Positions 26,648-37,014 of a DNA stretch of 64,000 nucleotides are shown here, in pieces. The stretch spans positions 2,914,001 to 2,978,000 of the forward strand of contig NZ_CP051006.1 in NCBI RefSeq assembly GCF_014673495.1, in the 5' to 3' direction. Each line of letters opens with the position of its first letter. Position 1 is the first letter of the stretch. The notes under the pieces are model-generated. The model was not told where the DNA came from. It was given only the letters and a program-made list of their open reading frames with translations, and ran no database searches. A program made the position numbers and the translations under genes. This DNA comes from Streptomyces griseofuscus (GTDB taxonomy: Bacteria; Actinomycetota; Actinomycetes; Streptomycetales; Streptomycetaceae).

Positions 26648-27415
26648 CTAGGAGAACTTGGCCTTTCCGGGCCCCTCCTCCACGAAGCTGCGCATGCCGC
26701 GCTCGCGGTCCTCGGTGGCGAACAGGCCCGCGAACCAGTTGCGTTCGACGGCGAGCCCGGTGTCGATGTCGGTCTCCAGGCCGACGTCGACGGCCTCCTT
26801 GGCGGCACGCAGCGCGACGGCCGGGCCCTGGGCGAGTTTCGCGGCCCAGGTGTGCGCCTGCTCGTAGACCTCGGCGGCCGGGACGACCCGGTCCACCAGG
26901 CCGATCGCGAGGGCCTCGTCGGCCCTGACCATCCGGCCGGTGAAGATGAGGTCCTTGGCCTTGGAGGGACCGACCAGGCGGGGCAGGCGCTGGGTGCCGC
27001 CGGCGCCCGGGATCAGCCCGAGCAGGATCTCGGGCTGGCCGAGCTTGGCGTTTTCGGCGGCGATGCGGTAGTCGGCGCACAGGGCGAGTTCGCAGCCGCC
27101 GCCGAGGGCGTAGCCGGTGATGGCGGCGACGACGGGCTTGGGGATGCGGGCCACCGCGGTGAAGGCGTCCTGGAGGCCGCGGGAGCGCAGGACCATCGCG
27201 GTGTGGTCCATGTTCTGCATCTCCTTGATGTCCGCGCCCGCCGCGAACACCCGCTCCCCGCCGTAGATCACCACGGCGCGCACGTCGTCGCGGCGCGTGG
27301 CCTCCTCGGCGAGTTCCCTCAGCCGGTCCTGGGTGGCGACGTCCAGCGCGTTCATCGGGGGGCGGTCGAGACGCAGAGTGCCGACGCCTTCGGCGACATC
27401 AAGAGTGACGGTCAT
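26648..27415 (-). CDS. Enoyl-CoA hydratase/isomerase family protein
   Basis: A 255-residue crotonase-fold enzyme. The oxyanion-hole motif is ITGYALGGGCELALCADYRIA and the second catalytic segment is LGQPEILLGLIPGAGGTQRLPRLVG, with glutamates at both usual positions, consistent with hydration of 2-enoyl-CoA in beta-oxidation. Length and ending (ERGMRSFVEEGPGKAKFS) are typical of the EchA family. It is monocistronic in appearance: a strong hairpin (27499-27523) separates it from the transpeptidase gene upstream. The exact substrate is not determinable from sequence. Confidence 0.93.
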   Translation of the reverse strand: MTVTLDVAEGVGTLRLDRPPMNALDVATQDRLRELAEEATRRDDVRAVVIYGGERVFAAGADIKEMQNMDHTAMVLRSRGLQDAFTAVARIPKPVVAAITGYALGGGCELALCADYRIAAENAKLGQPEILLGLIPGAGGTQRLPRLVGPSKAKDLIFTGRMVRADEALAIGLVDRVVPAAEVYEQAHTWAAKLAQGPAVALRAAKEAVDVGLETDIDTGLAVERNWFAGLFATEDRERGMRSFVEEGPGKAKFS

Positions 27416-27498
27416 GCTCCGCAGGTTAGCGGGCGTTCACGTCAGGGGGGAGACCGGTCCGTCGTCGGCTGCGGGCCGTCGTGGTCGCTCGCGCGGTT

Positions 27499-27523
27499 CC
27501 CCGCGCCCCTGCGGGGCGCGGGG
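27499..27523 (-). terminator. GC-rich hairpin after the L,D-transpeptidase gene
   Basis: CCCCGCGCCCC (27499-27509) and GGGGCGCGGGG (27513-27523) form a perfect 11-bp stem with a 3-base loop. The flanking CGCGCGGTTCCCCGCGCCCCT resembles a hairpin found dispersed in Streptomyces genomes (from memory). Confidence 0.8.
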
Positions 27524-27547
27524 TGCCCGCCGCCGGTGCTCTCCCGG

Positions 27548-28771
27548 CTACTTCTTCCAGTCCGCCCAGGACATGTTCCAGCCGTTGAGCCCGTTCCCCG
27601 GGTCCACGGTCCTCTCGTGGGAGTGCTTGACGACCACCACGTCGCCCAGGATCGAGTTGTTGAAGAGCCACGCGGCCGGCGTCGAGGAGTCGTAGCCGCC
27701 CTTCACATCGCGCAGGCCGATGCAGCCGTGGCTGGCGTTGAAGTTGCCGAAGGCGCCGCCGCCCCAGTAGTTGCCGTGCGCGAAGGTGCCGGAGGTGGTC
27801 AGGCGCATGGCGTGCGGGACGTCCTTGATGTCGTACTCGCCGCCGTAGCCGACCGTCTCGCCGTTCATCCGGGTCACGGACAGCTTCTCGCTGATGACCA
27901 TCTGGCCGTTCCAGGTGTCGTAGCCGGGCTTGCCGGTGGTCACCGGGAGGGTCTTGATCACCTTGCCGTCGCGGGTGACCTTCATCGTGTGCTTGCTCGC
28001 GTCCACGACGGAGACCTGGCTGCGGCCGATGGTGAAGGACACCGTCTTGTGCTGCTTGCCGTAGACGCCGTCACGGCCCTCGACACCGTCGAGGTCGAGG
28101 TCGACGGTGACCTTGGTGCCGGCCTTCCAGTAGTTCTCGGGGCGGAAGTCGAGGCGGTCGTTGCCGAACCAGTGGCCCTCGACGTCGACCGGCGGGTCCG
28201 TCTTGACCTTGATGGACTTCTCGACGGCGTCGGGGTGGGTGATGCCCCGGGAGAAGTTGACGGAGAACGGCATGCCGACGCCGACGGTGGAGCCGTCCTC
28301 GGGCGTGAAGTAGCCGGTGAAGGTGCTCTTCGGGGTGACGGTGGTGAAGCTGGAGTCCTTGGTGGTGCTCTTGCCGTCGGTGTCCTTGGCGACGGCGTGC
28401 ACCGTGTACTTGGTGTCGGCGGCCAGATGGGCGGACGGCGTCCAGGAGCCGCCGTCGCCCGTGATGGCGCCGTCGACCTTCGCGCCCTTGGCGTCCTTGA
28501 CGGTGACCTCGGTCAACTTCCCCCGGGCCGCGCTGACTTTGAGGGCGCCGTCGGTGGCGACACCCGTGGCCCCCTGCTCCGGGGCGATGCTGACGGCGGC
28601 CGTGGAGGGCCGGCCCTGCTGGGTCGCGGCGCCCTTGCCGTCGTCCTTGCCGCCCCCGCCGCCGCCCCCGCCGCAGGCCGCGAGCGACAGCACCAGGGAG
28701 CCGGCTATGAGCCCCCCTGCCGCGCGCCGCCGCCTCGCCACCGAGGCCCCCGATATCGGCCGCACGTTCAC
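27548..28771 (-). CDS. L,D-transpeptidase lipoprotein, copy 1
   Basis: A 407-residue lipoprotein (lipobox LSLAAC, C33, followed by a poly-Gly stretch). Two Ig-like domains precede the YkuD catalytic domain (about residues 250-375). The active site is HGNYWGGGAFGNFNASHGCIGLRD with nucleophile C350. Such enzymes make 3-3 crosslinks in peptidoglycan on the outer face of the membrane; the layout matches mycobacterial LdtMt2. GTG at 28771 is set by GAGGGGAG seven bases upstream. It ends with the conserved W-rich tail (GNGLNGWNMSWADWKK). Its paralogue lies 172 bp upstream on the same strand. Confidence 0.93.
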   Translation of the reverse strand: MNVRPISGASVARRRRAAGGLIAGSLVLSLAACGGGGGGGGKDDGKGAATQQGRPSTAAVSIAPEQGATGVATDGALKVSAARGKLTEVTVKDAKGAKVDGAITGDGGSWTPSAHLAADTKYTVHAVAKDTDGKSTTKDSSFTTVTPKSTFTGYFTPEDGSTVGVGMPFSVNFSRGITHPDAVEKSIKVKTDPPVDVEGHWFGNDRLDFRPENYWKAGTKVTVDLDLDGVEGRDGVYGKQHKTVSFTIGRSQVSVVDASKHTMKVTRDGKVIKTLPVTTGKPGYDTWNGQMVISEKLSVTRMNGETVGYGGEYDIKDVPHAMRLTTSGTFAHGNYWGGGAFGNFNASHGCIGLRDVKGGYDSSTPAAWLFNNSILGDVVVVKHSHERTVDPGNGLNGWNMSWADWKK

Positions 28772-28943
28772 GTAGTTCTCCCCTCGCAGGGCCTGTTCGG
28801 CCCGCTCCCCACCACATTTGGTGCGCGAATATTAACTGCCCGGTTTTGAGCGGGGTGTCAGGCGAATGTCACCGTTCCGTCGCAACTTCCGCCCGGCACC
28901 CGCACCGTCCCCCCGCGCGCCGCCCTGTGGCCGTCCCAGGTGG

Positions 28944-30167
28944 TTATTTCACCGCGGAGCCCGCCTTCCATGCCTGCCACGTCAGGTTCCACCCACCGAA
29001 CCCGTTGCCGGGGTCCACGGTCTTGTCCTGGCTGTTGACGATCTCCACCACGTCACCGACGAGGCTGCGGTCGAAGAACCACCCGGCGGGGGTGTCCGAA
29101 CTGCCGCCCTGGACGTCCCTGAGGCCCACACAGCCATGGCTGACGTTGGCCACACCGGGGGCGGTCGGGTCCCAGTAGTTGCCGTGCAGGAAGGTGCCGG
29201 AGTCGGTGAGCCGCATGGCGTGCGGGACGTCGGGGATGTCGTACTCGCCGCCGAAGCCGACCGTCTGACTGTTCATCCGGGTCTCCTCCAGCATCTCCAT
29301 CACCACCATCTTGCCGTTGTAGGTGGGGTTCGCCGGGGCGCCCGCGGTGATCGGGACGGTGGCCAGCAGCCGGCCGTCGCGCCGCACCTGCATGGTGTGC
29401 GCCGCCGCGTCGACCAGGGAGGTCTGGCTGCGCCCGATGGTGAAGGAGAACGACTTGGACTGGAGCCCGTAGACACCCTTGGCGGCCTCGACGTCCCGCA
29501 GCCCGAGGTCGACGGTGACCTTGGTGCCGGGCTTCCAGTACTTCTCCGGGCGGAAGTCGAGCCGGTTCTTGCCGAACCAGTGGGGGCGGATCTCCACCGC
29601 GGGCCGCGCCGTGACCCGCACCGCGCGTTCGACGGCGGCCTTGTTCACGATGTCCGTGCTGAAGGCCAGGGAGACGATCTCCCCGGTGCCGACCAGGGAG
29701 CGGTTCTCCGGGGTGGCGTAGGCGATGAACCGTTTGCCGGGGACGTAGGTGGTGAAGGACGCGTGCCGGGCCGAGCGGCGCCCGTCCGAGTCCAGCGCCA
29801 CCGCGTCCACGGTGTATCTGGCGGCGAGCGCCAGCCGGTCGTCGTCCGGCGCCCAGGTCAGCCCGTCGGTGCTGAGATGCCCGGCCACCAAAGTGGCCTG
29901 TGCGTCCTGTTCCTTGACCACCTTCACCTTCTCCAGACGGCCGTCGGGTACCCGCACCCGCAGCCGCTGGTTCTGCGGGACGGCGGTGCTGCCGTCGTTC
30001 GGGGACACCCGGATGGCGTCCCGGGGTGCCGAAGTTCCGCCGGGTCTGCCGCCCAGGCCCAGCGGGCCCGAGCCGCCCGCGGAGCATCCGGCCAGCAGTC
30101 CGGCCCATGTCAGTACGGCCGCCAGTGCGGCCCCCGCGCGCCGTGCGCGCCCATGTACGTGCCTCAC
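28944..30167 (-). CDS. L,D-transpeptidase lipoprotein, copy 2
   Basis: A 407-residue lipoprotein with the same architecture and length as its neighbour. The lipobox is LLAGC (C28), two Ig-like domains follow, then the YkuD domain with HGNYWDPTAPGVANVSHGCVGLRD (nucleophile C346) and the tail GFGGWNLTWQAWKAG. The start is GTG at 30167, which places the lipobox cysteine 28 residues in; the ribosome site is weak (GAGCAGCGC). The frame upstream is a shadow. The pair probably arose by tandem duplication. Beta-lactam tolerance through 3-3 crosslinking is a known family role. It is divergent from glgX. Confidence 0.92.
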   Translation of the reverse strand: MRHVHGRARRAGAALAAVLTWAGLLAGCSAGGSGPLGLGGRPGGTSAPRDAIRVSPNDGSTAVPQNQRLRVRVPDGRLEKVKVVKEQDAQATLVAGHLSTDGLTWAPDDDRLALAARYTVDAVALDSDGRRSARHASFTTYVPGKRFIAYATPENRSLVGTGEIVSLAFSTDIVNKAAVERAVRVTARPAVEIRPHWFGKNRLDFRPEKYWKPGTKVTVDLGLRDVEAAKGVYGLQSKSFSFTIGRSQTSLVDAAAHTMQVRRDGRLLATVPITAGAPANPTYNGKMVVMEMLEETRMNSQTVGFGGEYDIPDVPHAMRLTDSGTFLHGNYWDPTAPGVANVSHGCVGLRDVQGGSSDTPAGWFFDRSLVGDVVEIVNSQDKTVDPGNGFGGWNLTWQAWKAGSAVK

Positions 30168-30436
30168 GCGCTGCTCAACGACCGGGCACGCTCCGGGGAA
30201 ACGTGAGTGCGAGCCATGCGGTGGGCAGAACTGTGGGAAGGACGACACGTCGGGGAGCCGATCGCCGCGCCCGTACCGGAGCCGAGGGGCGCGGCCGCAC
30301 CGGGTGGCCGGGTCCGCCGGCGGCCCGGGGCGCCGTGCCGAGGCGGGTTTGTCCGGGTGCCCTCGGGCCCGCCCGGCGACCGGCCGCGGCGGGCTGCGCC
30401 GCTCCCGGGCCGAGCCACTGGAAGAGGGGCCGACAG

Positions 30437-32686
<2,250 letters not shown>

Positions 32687-32816
32687 GCCCGGGCGCTGTG
32701 CCGAGACTGTGCGACGGCTGTGCGTGACATGGATCACGTGCCGCGGGTGCAGCGTCCGAGGGGGTCCAGGGCCTTTCCCCTTGTGAAGAGCGCCGGCGAG
32801 AACGGGGACCGTGGGA

Positions 32817-33323
32817 ATGGAGCAGGCTCGGGCCGGTGAGTACGACGCGTTCGTGGCGGCCCGCTGGTCGGTCCTCGTCCACCTGGCCCGTCTGCTCACC
32901 GGGGGCGATCGGCATCGGGCCGAGGACCTGTTGCAGGAGTCCTTGGTCAAGCTGTGGTTCGCCTGGCCGAAGGTGGCCGACGAGGCGCCGGAGGCGTATG
33001 TGCGCACGGTGCTGGCGCGGGCGGCGGCCCGCTCGGCGCGGCGGCGCTGGTGGGGCGAGCGGCCGGTGGAGGAGCTGCCCGAGGTGGCGGCCGGCGGCGA
33101 TCTGTCGGCGACCGTGGCCGAACGCTCCCGGCTTGAGGCGGCGCTCGCGCGGCTGACGCCGCGCCAGCGGGCCGCGGTGGTCCTGCGCTACTACCAGGAC
33201 CTGCCCGACCGGCAGGTGGCCGAGACCCTCGGCTGCCCGGTCGGCACCGCACGGTCCCATGCCGCACGCGGGGTGGCCCGGCTGCGGCAGCTGCTGTCGG
33301 ACGTCGTCGAGCCGGTGGGGTGA
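32817..33323 (+). CDS. SigE-family ECF RNA polymerase sigma factor
   Basis: A 168-residue ECF sigma factor. Region 2 is YDAFVAARWSVLVHLARLLTGGDRHRAEDLLQESLVKLWFAWPKV. Region 4 is LEAALARLTPRQRAAVVLRYYQDLPDRQVAETLGCPVGTARSHAARGVARLRQLL. It belongs to the SigE-like actinobacterial subgroup. ATG at 32817 is preferred to the GTG at 32811 for spacing from GGGGA. Its stop is 4 bases before the start of the membrane protein gene, which is placed as an anti-sigma partner would be. It heads a four-gene coupled unit with two glycosyltransferases. Confidence 0.92.
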   Translation: MEQARAGEYDAFVAARWSVLVHLARLLTGGDRHRAEDLLQESLVKLWFAWPKVADEAPEAYVRTVLARAAARSARRRWWGERPVEELPEVAAGGDLSATVAERSRLEAALARLTPRQRAAVVLRYYQDLPDRQVAETLGCPVGTARSHAARGVARLRQLLSDVVEPVG

Positions 33324-33326
33324 GTG

Positions 33327-33842
33327 ATGAAGCTCGGGAATCACGTGGACGAGACCGGCCTCGACGGGGCCGACGAGACCGAGGGGGCCGACGCTTTCGA
33401 ACAGCGGCTGACGCGGCTGATGCACGGGACGCTGGAGCCCGCGCCGTTCGAGCCGCGGCACCGGGAGCGGCTGCGGGCGGGGGTGCGCACCCGCCGCCGA
33501 GTGCGCGCGGCGTACCGGGCGGCCGGTTCCGCGGCGGTGGTCGCGGGACTCGGCCTCGGGCTGTTCCTGTGGCCGCACCAGAACACCCAGGTGGTGCCGG
33601 GCACGCCGGGGCCCCGGCCCAGCACGAGTCCGGCGCCCTCGCCGTCGGCCCCGCCGAGCACGTCAGCGACCCTCCCGCCCACGTCGACGCCGAACTCGTC
33701 GCCCAGCTCGTCGAGTTCGGTGCCACCCGAAGCTCCGAGTACGACGCCGACCACGTCGTACCCGCCGAACACGTCCACGACGACCTCGGCACCACCGCCC
33801 ACCACGACCGCCACCGCGAACAGCGAACGGGGAACCACGTGA
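33327..33842 (+). CDS. Single-pass membrane protein with Ser/Thr/Pro-rich exterior, possible anti-sigma factor
   Basis: A 171-residue protein. The N-terminal 65 residues (FEQRLTRLMHGTLEPAPFEPRHRERLRAGVRTRRRVRAAYR) are cytoplasmic-like and charged. One transmembrane helix follows (AGSAAVVAGLGLGLFLWP, about 68-85). The last 80 residues are almost entirely Ser, Thr, Pro and Ala, mucin-like and rich in possible O-glycosylation sites. Placement right after a sigma factor gene suggests an anti-sigma role, but no zinc-binding HxxxCxxC motif is present. GTG at 33324 is an alternative start. It ends by a 4-base overlap (GTGA) with a glycosyltransferase gene. Confidence 0.75.
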   Translation: MKLGNHVDETGLDGADETEGADAFEQRLTRLMHGTLEPAPFEPRHRERLRAGVRTRRRVRAAYRAAGSAAVVAGLGLGLFLWPHQNTQVVPGTPGPRPSTSPAPSPSAPPSTSATLPPTSTPNSSPSSSSSVPPEAPSTTPTTSYPPNTSTTTSAPPPTTTATANSERGTT

Positions 33843-34666
33843 TCAGCATCCGACCGGGCCGGGCCACCGCGCCCGCCCAGGCCCCCGCACCCCGGCGCGC
33901 CCCGCTGCCCACCCATCACGACGAGCCCGTACTGGACCTGGTCGTACCGGTGTTCAACGAGGAGAAGGACCTGGAGCCGAACGTCCGGCGGCTGCACACG
34001 CATCTGCGGGACACGTTCCCCTACCCGTTCCGGATCACGATCGCCGACAACGCGAGCACCGACGGCACCGCGCGCATCGCGGCTCAACTCGCCCTGGACA
34101 TAGCCGAGGTGACCTCGCTGCGGCTGCCGGTGAAGGGGCGCGGCCGGGCGCTGCGGGCGGCCTGGTCGGGGTCCCGGGCGCCGGTGCTGGCGTATCTGGA
34201 CGTCGATCTGTCCACCGGGCTCGCGGCGCTGCTGCCGCTCGTGGCACCGCTGATATCCGGCCACTCCGACCTGGCCATCGGCACCCGGCTCGCGTCCGGC
34301 GCGCGGGTGGTGCGCGGGCCCAAGCGCGAGGTGATCTCGCGCTGCTACAACACACTGCTGCACTGGACGCTGGCCGTCGGCTTCTCGGACGCGCAGTGCG
34401 GGTTCAAGGCGGTGCGCCGCGAGGCCGCCGAGCGGCTGCTGCCGCTGGTGCGGGACGAGGAGTGGTTCTTCGACACCGAGCTGCTGGTGCTCGCCGAGCG
34501 GGCCGGGCTCAGGATCCACGAGGTGCCGGTGGACTGGGTGGACGACCCCGACAGCAGCGTCGACATCCTCGCCACCGCGCTGGCCGACCTGCGCGGGATC
34601 GCCCGGATGCGGCGCACCCTGGCCGCCACGGGCCCGCGTGCCCGCCGTCCCCGTACGACCGCGTGA
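33839..34666 (+). CDS. Family 2 glycosyltransferase (polyprenyl/dolichyl-phosphate sugar synthase type)
   Basis: A 275-residue GT2 enzyme without C-terminal membrane helices. Motifs are LVVPVFNEEKDLEPNV (nucleotide-sugar binding), TIADNASTDGTARIA, and the metal-binding LAYLDVDLSTGLAAL. The segment IGTRLASGARVVRGPKREVISRCYN and later QCGFKAVRREAA match dolichyl-phosphate glucose/mannose synthases. It should transfer a sugar from a nucleotide donor to a polyprenyl phosphate on the cytoplasmic face. The GTG start overlaps the preceding TGA, and its own stop overlaps the next gene's GTG. The lipid-linked sugar is a plausible donor for the membrane glycosyltransferase downstream. Confidence 0.9.
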   Translation: MISIRPGRATAPAQAPAPRRAPLPTHHDEPVLDLVVPVFNEEKDLEPNVRRLHTHLRDTFPYPFRITIADNASTDGTARIAAQLALDIAEVTSLRLPVKGRGRALRAAWSGSRAPVLAYLDVDLSTGLAALLPLVAPLISGHSDLAIGTRLASGARVVRGPKREVISRCYNTLLHWTLAVGFSDAQCGFKAVRREAAERLLPLVRDEEWFFDTELLVLAERAGLRIHEVPVDWVDDPDSSVDILATALADLRGIARMRRTLAATGPRARRPRTTA

Positions 34667-35898
34667 CCGCGACCCTGCCGCGGCCCCTCGCCCCGGCCCT
34701 CGCGCCCGACTCCCGCCTGCGCGCGGCCGCCCGCCGGCACGGACCGGTGCTCGCCGTGTTCGGCGCGCTGAAGCTGGTCGGCTTCTGCTCCTTCATGTAT
34801 CTGCTGTCCGCCGCCGGTGACTACCGGGGCAAGGACCCCCGCTTCGGCGGCGGGGCGCACGCCTGGGACGTGCTGGCGACCTGGGACGGCTGGTGGTACC
34901 AGCAGATCGCGCTGCACGGCTACGACCCGAAGCTCGTCCCCGTCCCGGGCGCCACCGGGATGATCACGCTGGAGGGCAACTCGGCGGCGTTCTTCCCGCT
35001 GTACCCCGCGCTGATCCGGATGACCTCCGCGGTGACCGGCCTCGGCTCCTACGGCGCCGGGCTGCTGGTGTCGATCCTCGCGTCCTTCGCCGCCGCGCTC
35101 GGTGTCTACGCGGTGGCGGAACGCTTCGGCGGCCGTCGCGCGGGGTTCGCCGCGGCCGGGCTGTGGGCGGTGTGGCCGGGCTCGGGCGTGGAGTGGGCGG
35201 TCTACTCCGACTCCCTCTATGTGGCCCTGGCCGTCTGGGCCTGCTACGCGGCGTTGACCCACCGCTGGCTCGCCGCGGGGGTGCTCACCTTCGCGGCGGG
35301 GCTCAACCGGCCCACGGCCGCCGCGCTGATCGCCGCGCTCGCGGTGGCGGCGCTGCTGGCGGTGCGCCGGGGCGAGGACGGGGTGGGACGACCGCTGTTC
35401 GCGCTGGCCCTGGCACCGCTCGGACTGCTCGGCTATCTGCTGTGGGTCGGCGACCGGATGGGCGACCTCGGCGGCTACTTCAAGCTCCAGTCGGGCGCGT
35501 GGGCGCACCGCTTCGACTACGGCAGCCAGACCCTGGACGTGCTGCGCTCGGTACCGGTGGGGCGGTTCGGCGACTATCTCTTCGCCTACCCCTACGCGGA
35601 CATGATCGGCGTCGGTGTCGTCCTGCTCGCCGTCACGCTGCTGCCGCTGCTGATCCGGCTGCGGCCACCGGCGGTGCTGGTCGTGTACACGATCCTCACC
35701 CTGGCCCTGGTCCTCGGCAGCCAGCAGATCTTCGCCAATGTCTCGCGTTACCTGCTGCCCTGCTTCCCCCTCTTCCTGCCGTTGGCCGCGGCCCTGCGCC
35801 GGCTGTCGCTGCCGATGCTGTGCACGGTCCTCGGCGTCGCCGCGCTGGCCTCCGGCTCGTACGCGGGATACGCGCTGTTCGAGCTGGGGGTGCCATAG
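34663..35898 (+). CDS. Multi-pass membrane glycosyltransferase (PIG-V/GT-C-like)
   Basis: A 411-residue integral membrane protein with roughly nine to ten hydrophobic helices. The first extracytoplasmic loop contains HAWDVLATWDGWWYQQIALHGYDP, the acidic/aromatic WDG-x-WY motif of PIG-V-like GT-C mannosyltransferases. AAFFPLYPALIR and GLNRPTAAALI are further conserved family segments. GT-C enzymes use polyprenyl-phosphate sugars as donors on the outer face. Coupling (GTGA overlap) to a polyprenyl-phosphate sugar synthase gene fits that chemistry. The acceptor is unknown; the mucin-like protein two genes upstream is an obvious candidate. Confidence 0.85.
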   Translation: MTATLPRPLAPALAPDSRLRAAARRHGPVLAVFGALKLVGFCSFMYLLSAAGDYRGKDPRFGGGAHAWDVLATWDGWWYQQIALHGYDPKLVPVPGATGMITLEGNSAAFFPLYPALIRMTSAVTGLGSYGAGLLVSILASFAAALGVYAVAERFGGRRAGFAAAGLWAVWPGSGVEWAVYSDSLYVALAVWACYAALTHRWLAAGVLTFAAGLNRPTAAALIAALAVAALLAVRRGEDGVGRPLFALALAPLGLLGYLLWVGDRMGDLGGYFKLQSGAWAHRFDYGSQTLDVLRSVPVGRFGDYLFAYPYADMIGVGVVLLAVTLLPLLIRLRPPAVLVVYTILTLALVLGSQQIFANVSRYLLPCFPLFLPLAAALRRLSLPMLCTVLGVAALASGSYAGYALFELGVP

Positions 35899-35955
35899 CC
35901 GGGGCGGTCGCGCGCCCCGGCGGTCCGCCGAGATCACTCCGACGGTGTACAACTA

Positions 35956-35976
35956 TGCCTCGAACTCAACGAGGCA
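35956..35976. promoter_or_regulatory. Inverted repeat just before a hypothetical gene
   Basis: TGCCTCG (35956-35962) and CGAGGCA (35970-35976) form a perfect 7-bp dyad with a 7-base centre. Its right end abuts the AAGGA ribosome site of the gene at 35987, so it is either an operator or a hairpin affecting translation. Confidence 0.45.
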
Positions 35977-35986
35977 AGGACGAGGC

Positions 35987-36460
35987 GTGCGTCAGGCAGC
36001 AACCGACGAGATCATCTGCGTCACCGATTGGACCCCTTCCGCACCGGGTCAGTTGACGACTCTGGCCGTGAGCGGGGAGCGGGCCGAGGCGGCGGAGCGG
36101 GTGGCGGCCGCCGCGCTGGGCGGGACGGCCCGGCTCACCTCCTGGCTGGAGCTGCCGGCGGACGCCCGGCGACGGCTGGTGGGGGCGTGCCGGTCCGTGC
36201 CGACGCTGGGCATGCACTGCGTGCGGGGCGACGTCCGGCAGGCGGCGGCCGACGACACGGCGGAGCAGTTCCTGTCCCGGCTGCCCGGCCGGGCGGAAGG
36301 CCACCGGCCCCGCTTCGTGACGGACTCCTCCTACCCGGGGCTGCGTGAACTGGTCCGGCTGACCGCCCTGGTGTGCCGGGAGACGTACGACCGGACGGAT
36401 GTGCCGGAGGACGAGGATCTCCTGGAGATCTACGAGACCTACTCGGTGGGCTCCCTCTAG
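35987..36460 (+). CDS. Hypothetical cytoplasmic protein
   Basis: A 157-residue protein I do not recognise. It starts MRQAATDEIICVTDWTPSAPGQL and has an alanine-rich helix (GERAEAAERVAAAALGG), a possible strand-rich middle (ARLTSWLELPADARRRLVGACRSVPTLGMHC) and an acidic C-terminus (TDVPEDEDLLEIYETYSVGSL). No signal peptide, membrane segment or known motif is seen. GTG at 35987 is supported by AAGGA six bases upstream. It follows the glycosyltransferase operon by 88 bp with its own likely control region, and its stop codon shares a CTAG with that of the convergent acetyltransferase gene. Confidence 0.75.
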   Translation: MRQAATDEIICVTDWTPSAPGQLTTLAVSGERAEAAERVAAAALGGTARLTSWLELPADARRRLVGACRSVPTLGMHCVRGDVRQAAADDTAEQFLSRLPGRAEGHRPRFVTDSSYPGLRELVRLTALVCRETYDRTDVPEDEDLLEIYETYSVGSL

Positions 36461-37014
36461 CCGACGACCCGGCACGGTCGGGTGGGCCGGTCGCTCCAGC
36501 GGACCTCGCCGTCGGCGATCCGGTCCGTCGGACGCAGCCCGAGCGCCCGCGCGACGCCCGTCGACGCCTCGTGCCCGGGGTGGATGTGCGCGACGAGCCG
36601 GTCCGCCCCGTGGGCGCCCAGCCAGTCGGCCATGGCCCGCGCGCCCTCCTGCCCGTAGCCCTCGCCCTGGTGGTCGACGCCGATCACCCAGGCGAGTTCG
36701 GCCTCGGTGTCGCCGTCGTCAGCACGGGAGAGGGTGGCCTGGACGGTGCCGATGAGCCGGCCGTCCGCGCGGCGACGCAGCATCCAGTTCAGCCAGCCGT
36801 GCCGGCCGTCCGGGGAGTGCCCGGCGCACTGGCGCCGGTATCGGGCCGCCAGCTCCGCCGGGGTGGCGGGCGCGCCGCCGGTCCAGATGTGCAGTCGTAC
36901 GTCGTCGAGGACCGCGAAGGCCTCCGCCGCGTGTCCGACCCGCAGCGGTTCGAGGCGCAGCCGGGGCGTGTCGACGGGGGTGGCGCTCGGCCAGGTCACG
37001 GGCGCCCCGCTCAC
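36457..37014 (-). CDS. GNAT acetyltransferase (RimJ/RimL type)
   Basis: A 185-residue GNAT protein. The RimJ/L pattern is clear: DTPRLRLEPLRVGHAAEAFAVLDD at the N-terminus, then LNWMLRRRADGRLIGTVQATLS, AELAWVIGVDHQGEGYGQEGARAMADWL (acetyl-CoA loop) and LVAHIHPGHEASTGVARALGLRPTD. The target is unknown. GTG at 37014 overlaps the TGA of the ABC exporter subunit upstream by 4 bases, so it is the distal gene of the exporter operon and may modify or protect against the exported compound. It ends head-on with the hypothetical gene, their stops overlapping in CTAG. Confidence 0.88.
   Translation of the reverse strand: MSGAPVTWPSATPVDTPRLRLEPLRVGHAAEAFAVLDDVRLHIWTGGAPATPAELAARYRRQCAGHSPDGRHGWLNWMLRRRADGRLIGTVQATLSRADDGDTEAELAWVIGVDHQGEGYGQEGARAMADWLGAHGADRLVAHIHPGHEASTGVARALGLRPTDRIADGEVRWSDRPTRPCRVVG

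Noticed and set aside
33320..33838. Alternative open frame running through the sigma-factor stop into the glycosyltransferase (reads HVDAELVAQLVEFGATRSSEYDADH near its end)
   Set aside because: The first part is an Arg/Gly-rich shadow with no family resemblance, while the overlapping frame gives a sensible membrane protein and both coupling overlaps. The late stretch has high third-position GC in both frames, so a second look is reasonable but not compelling.
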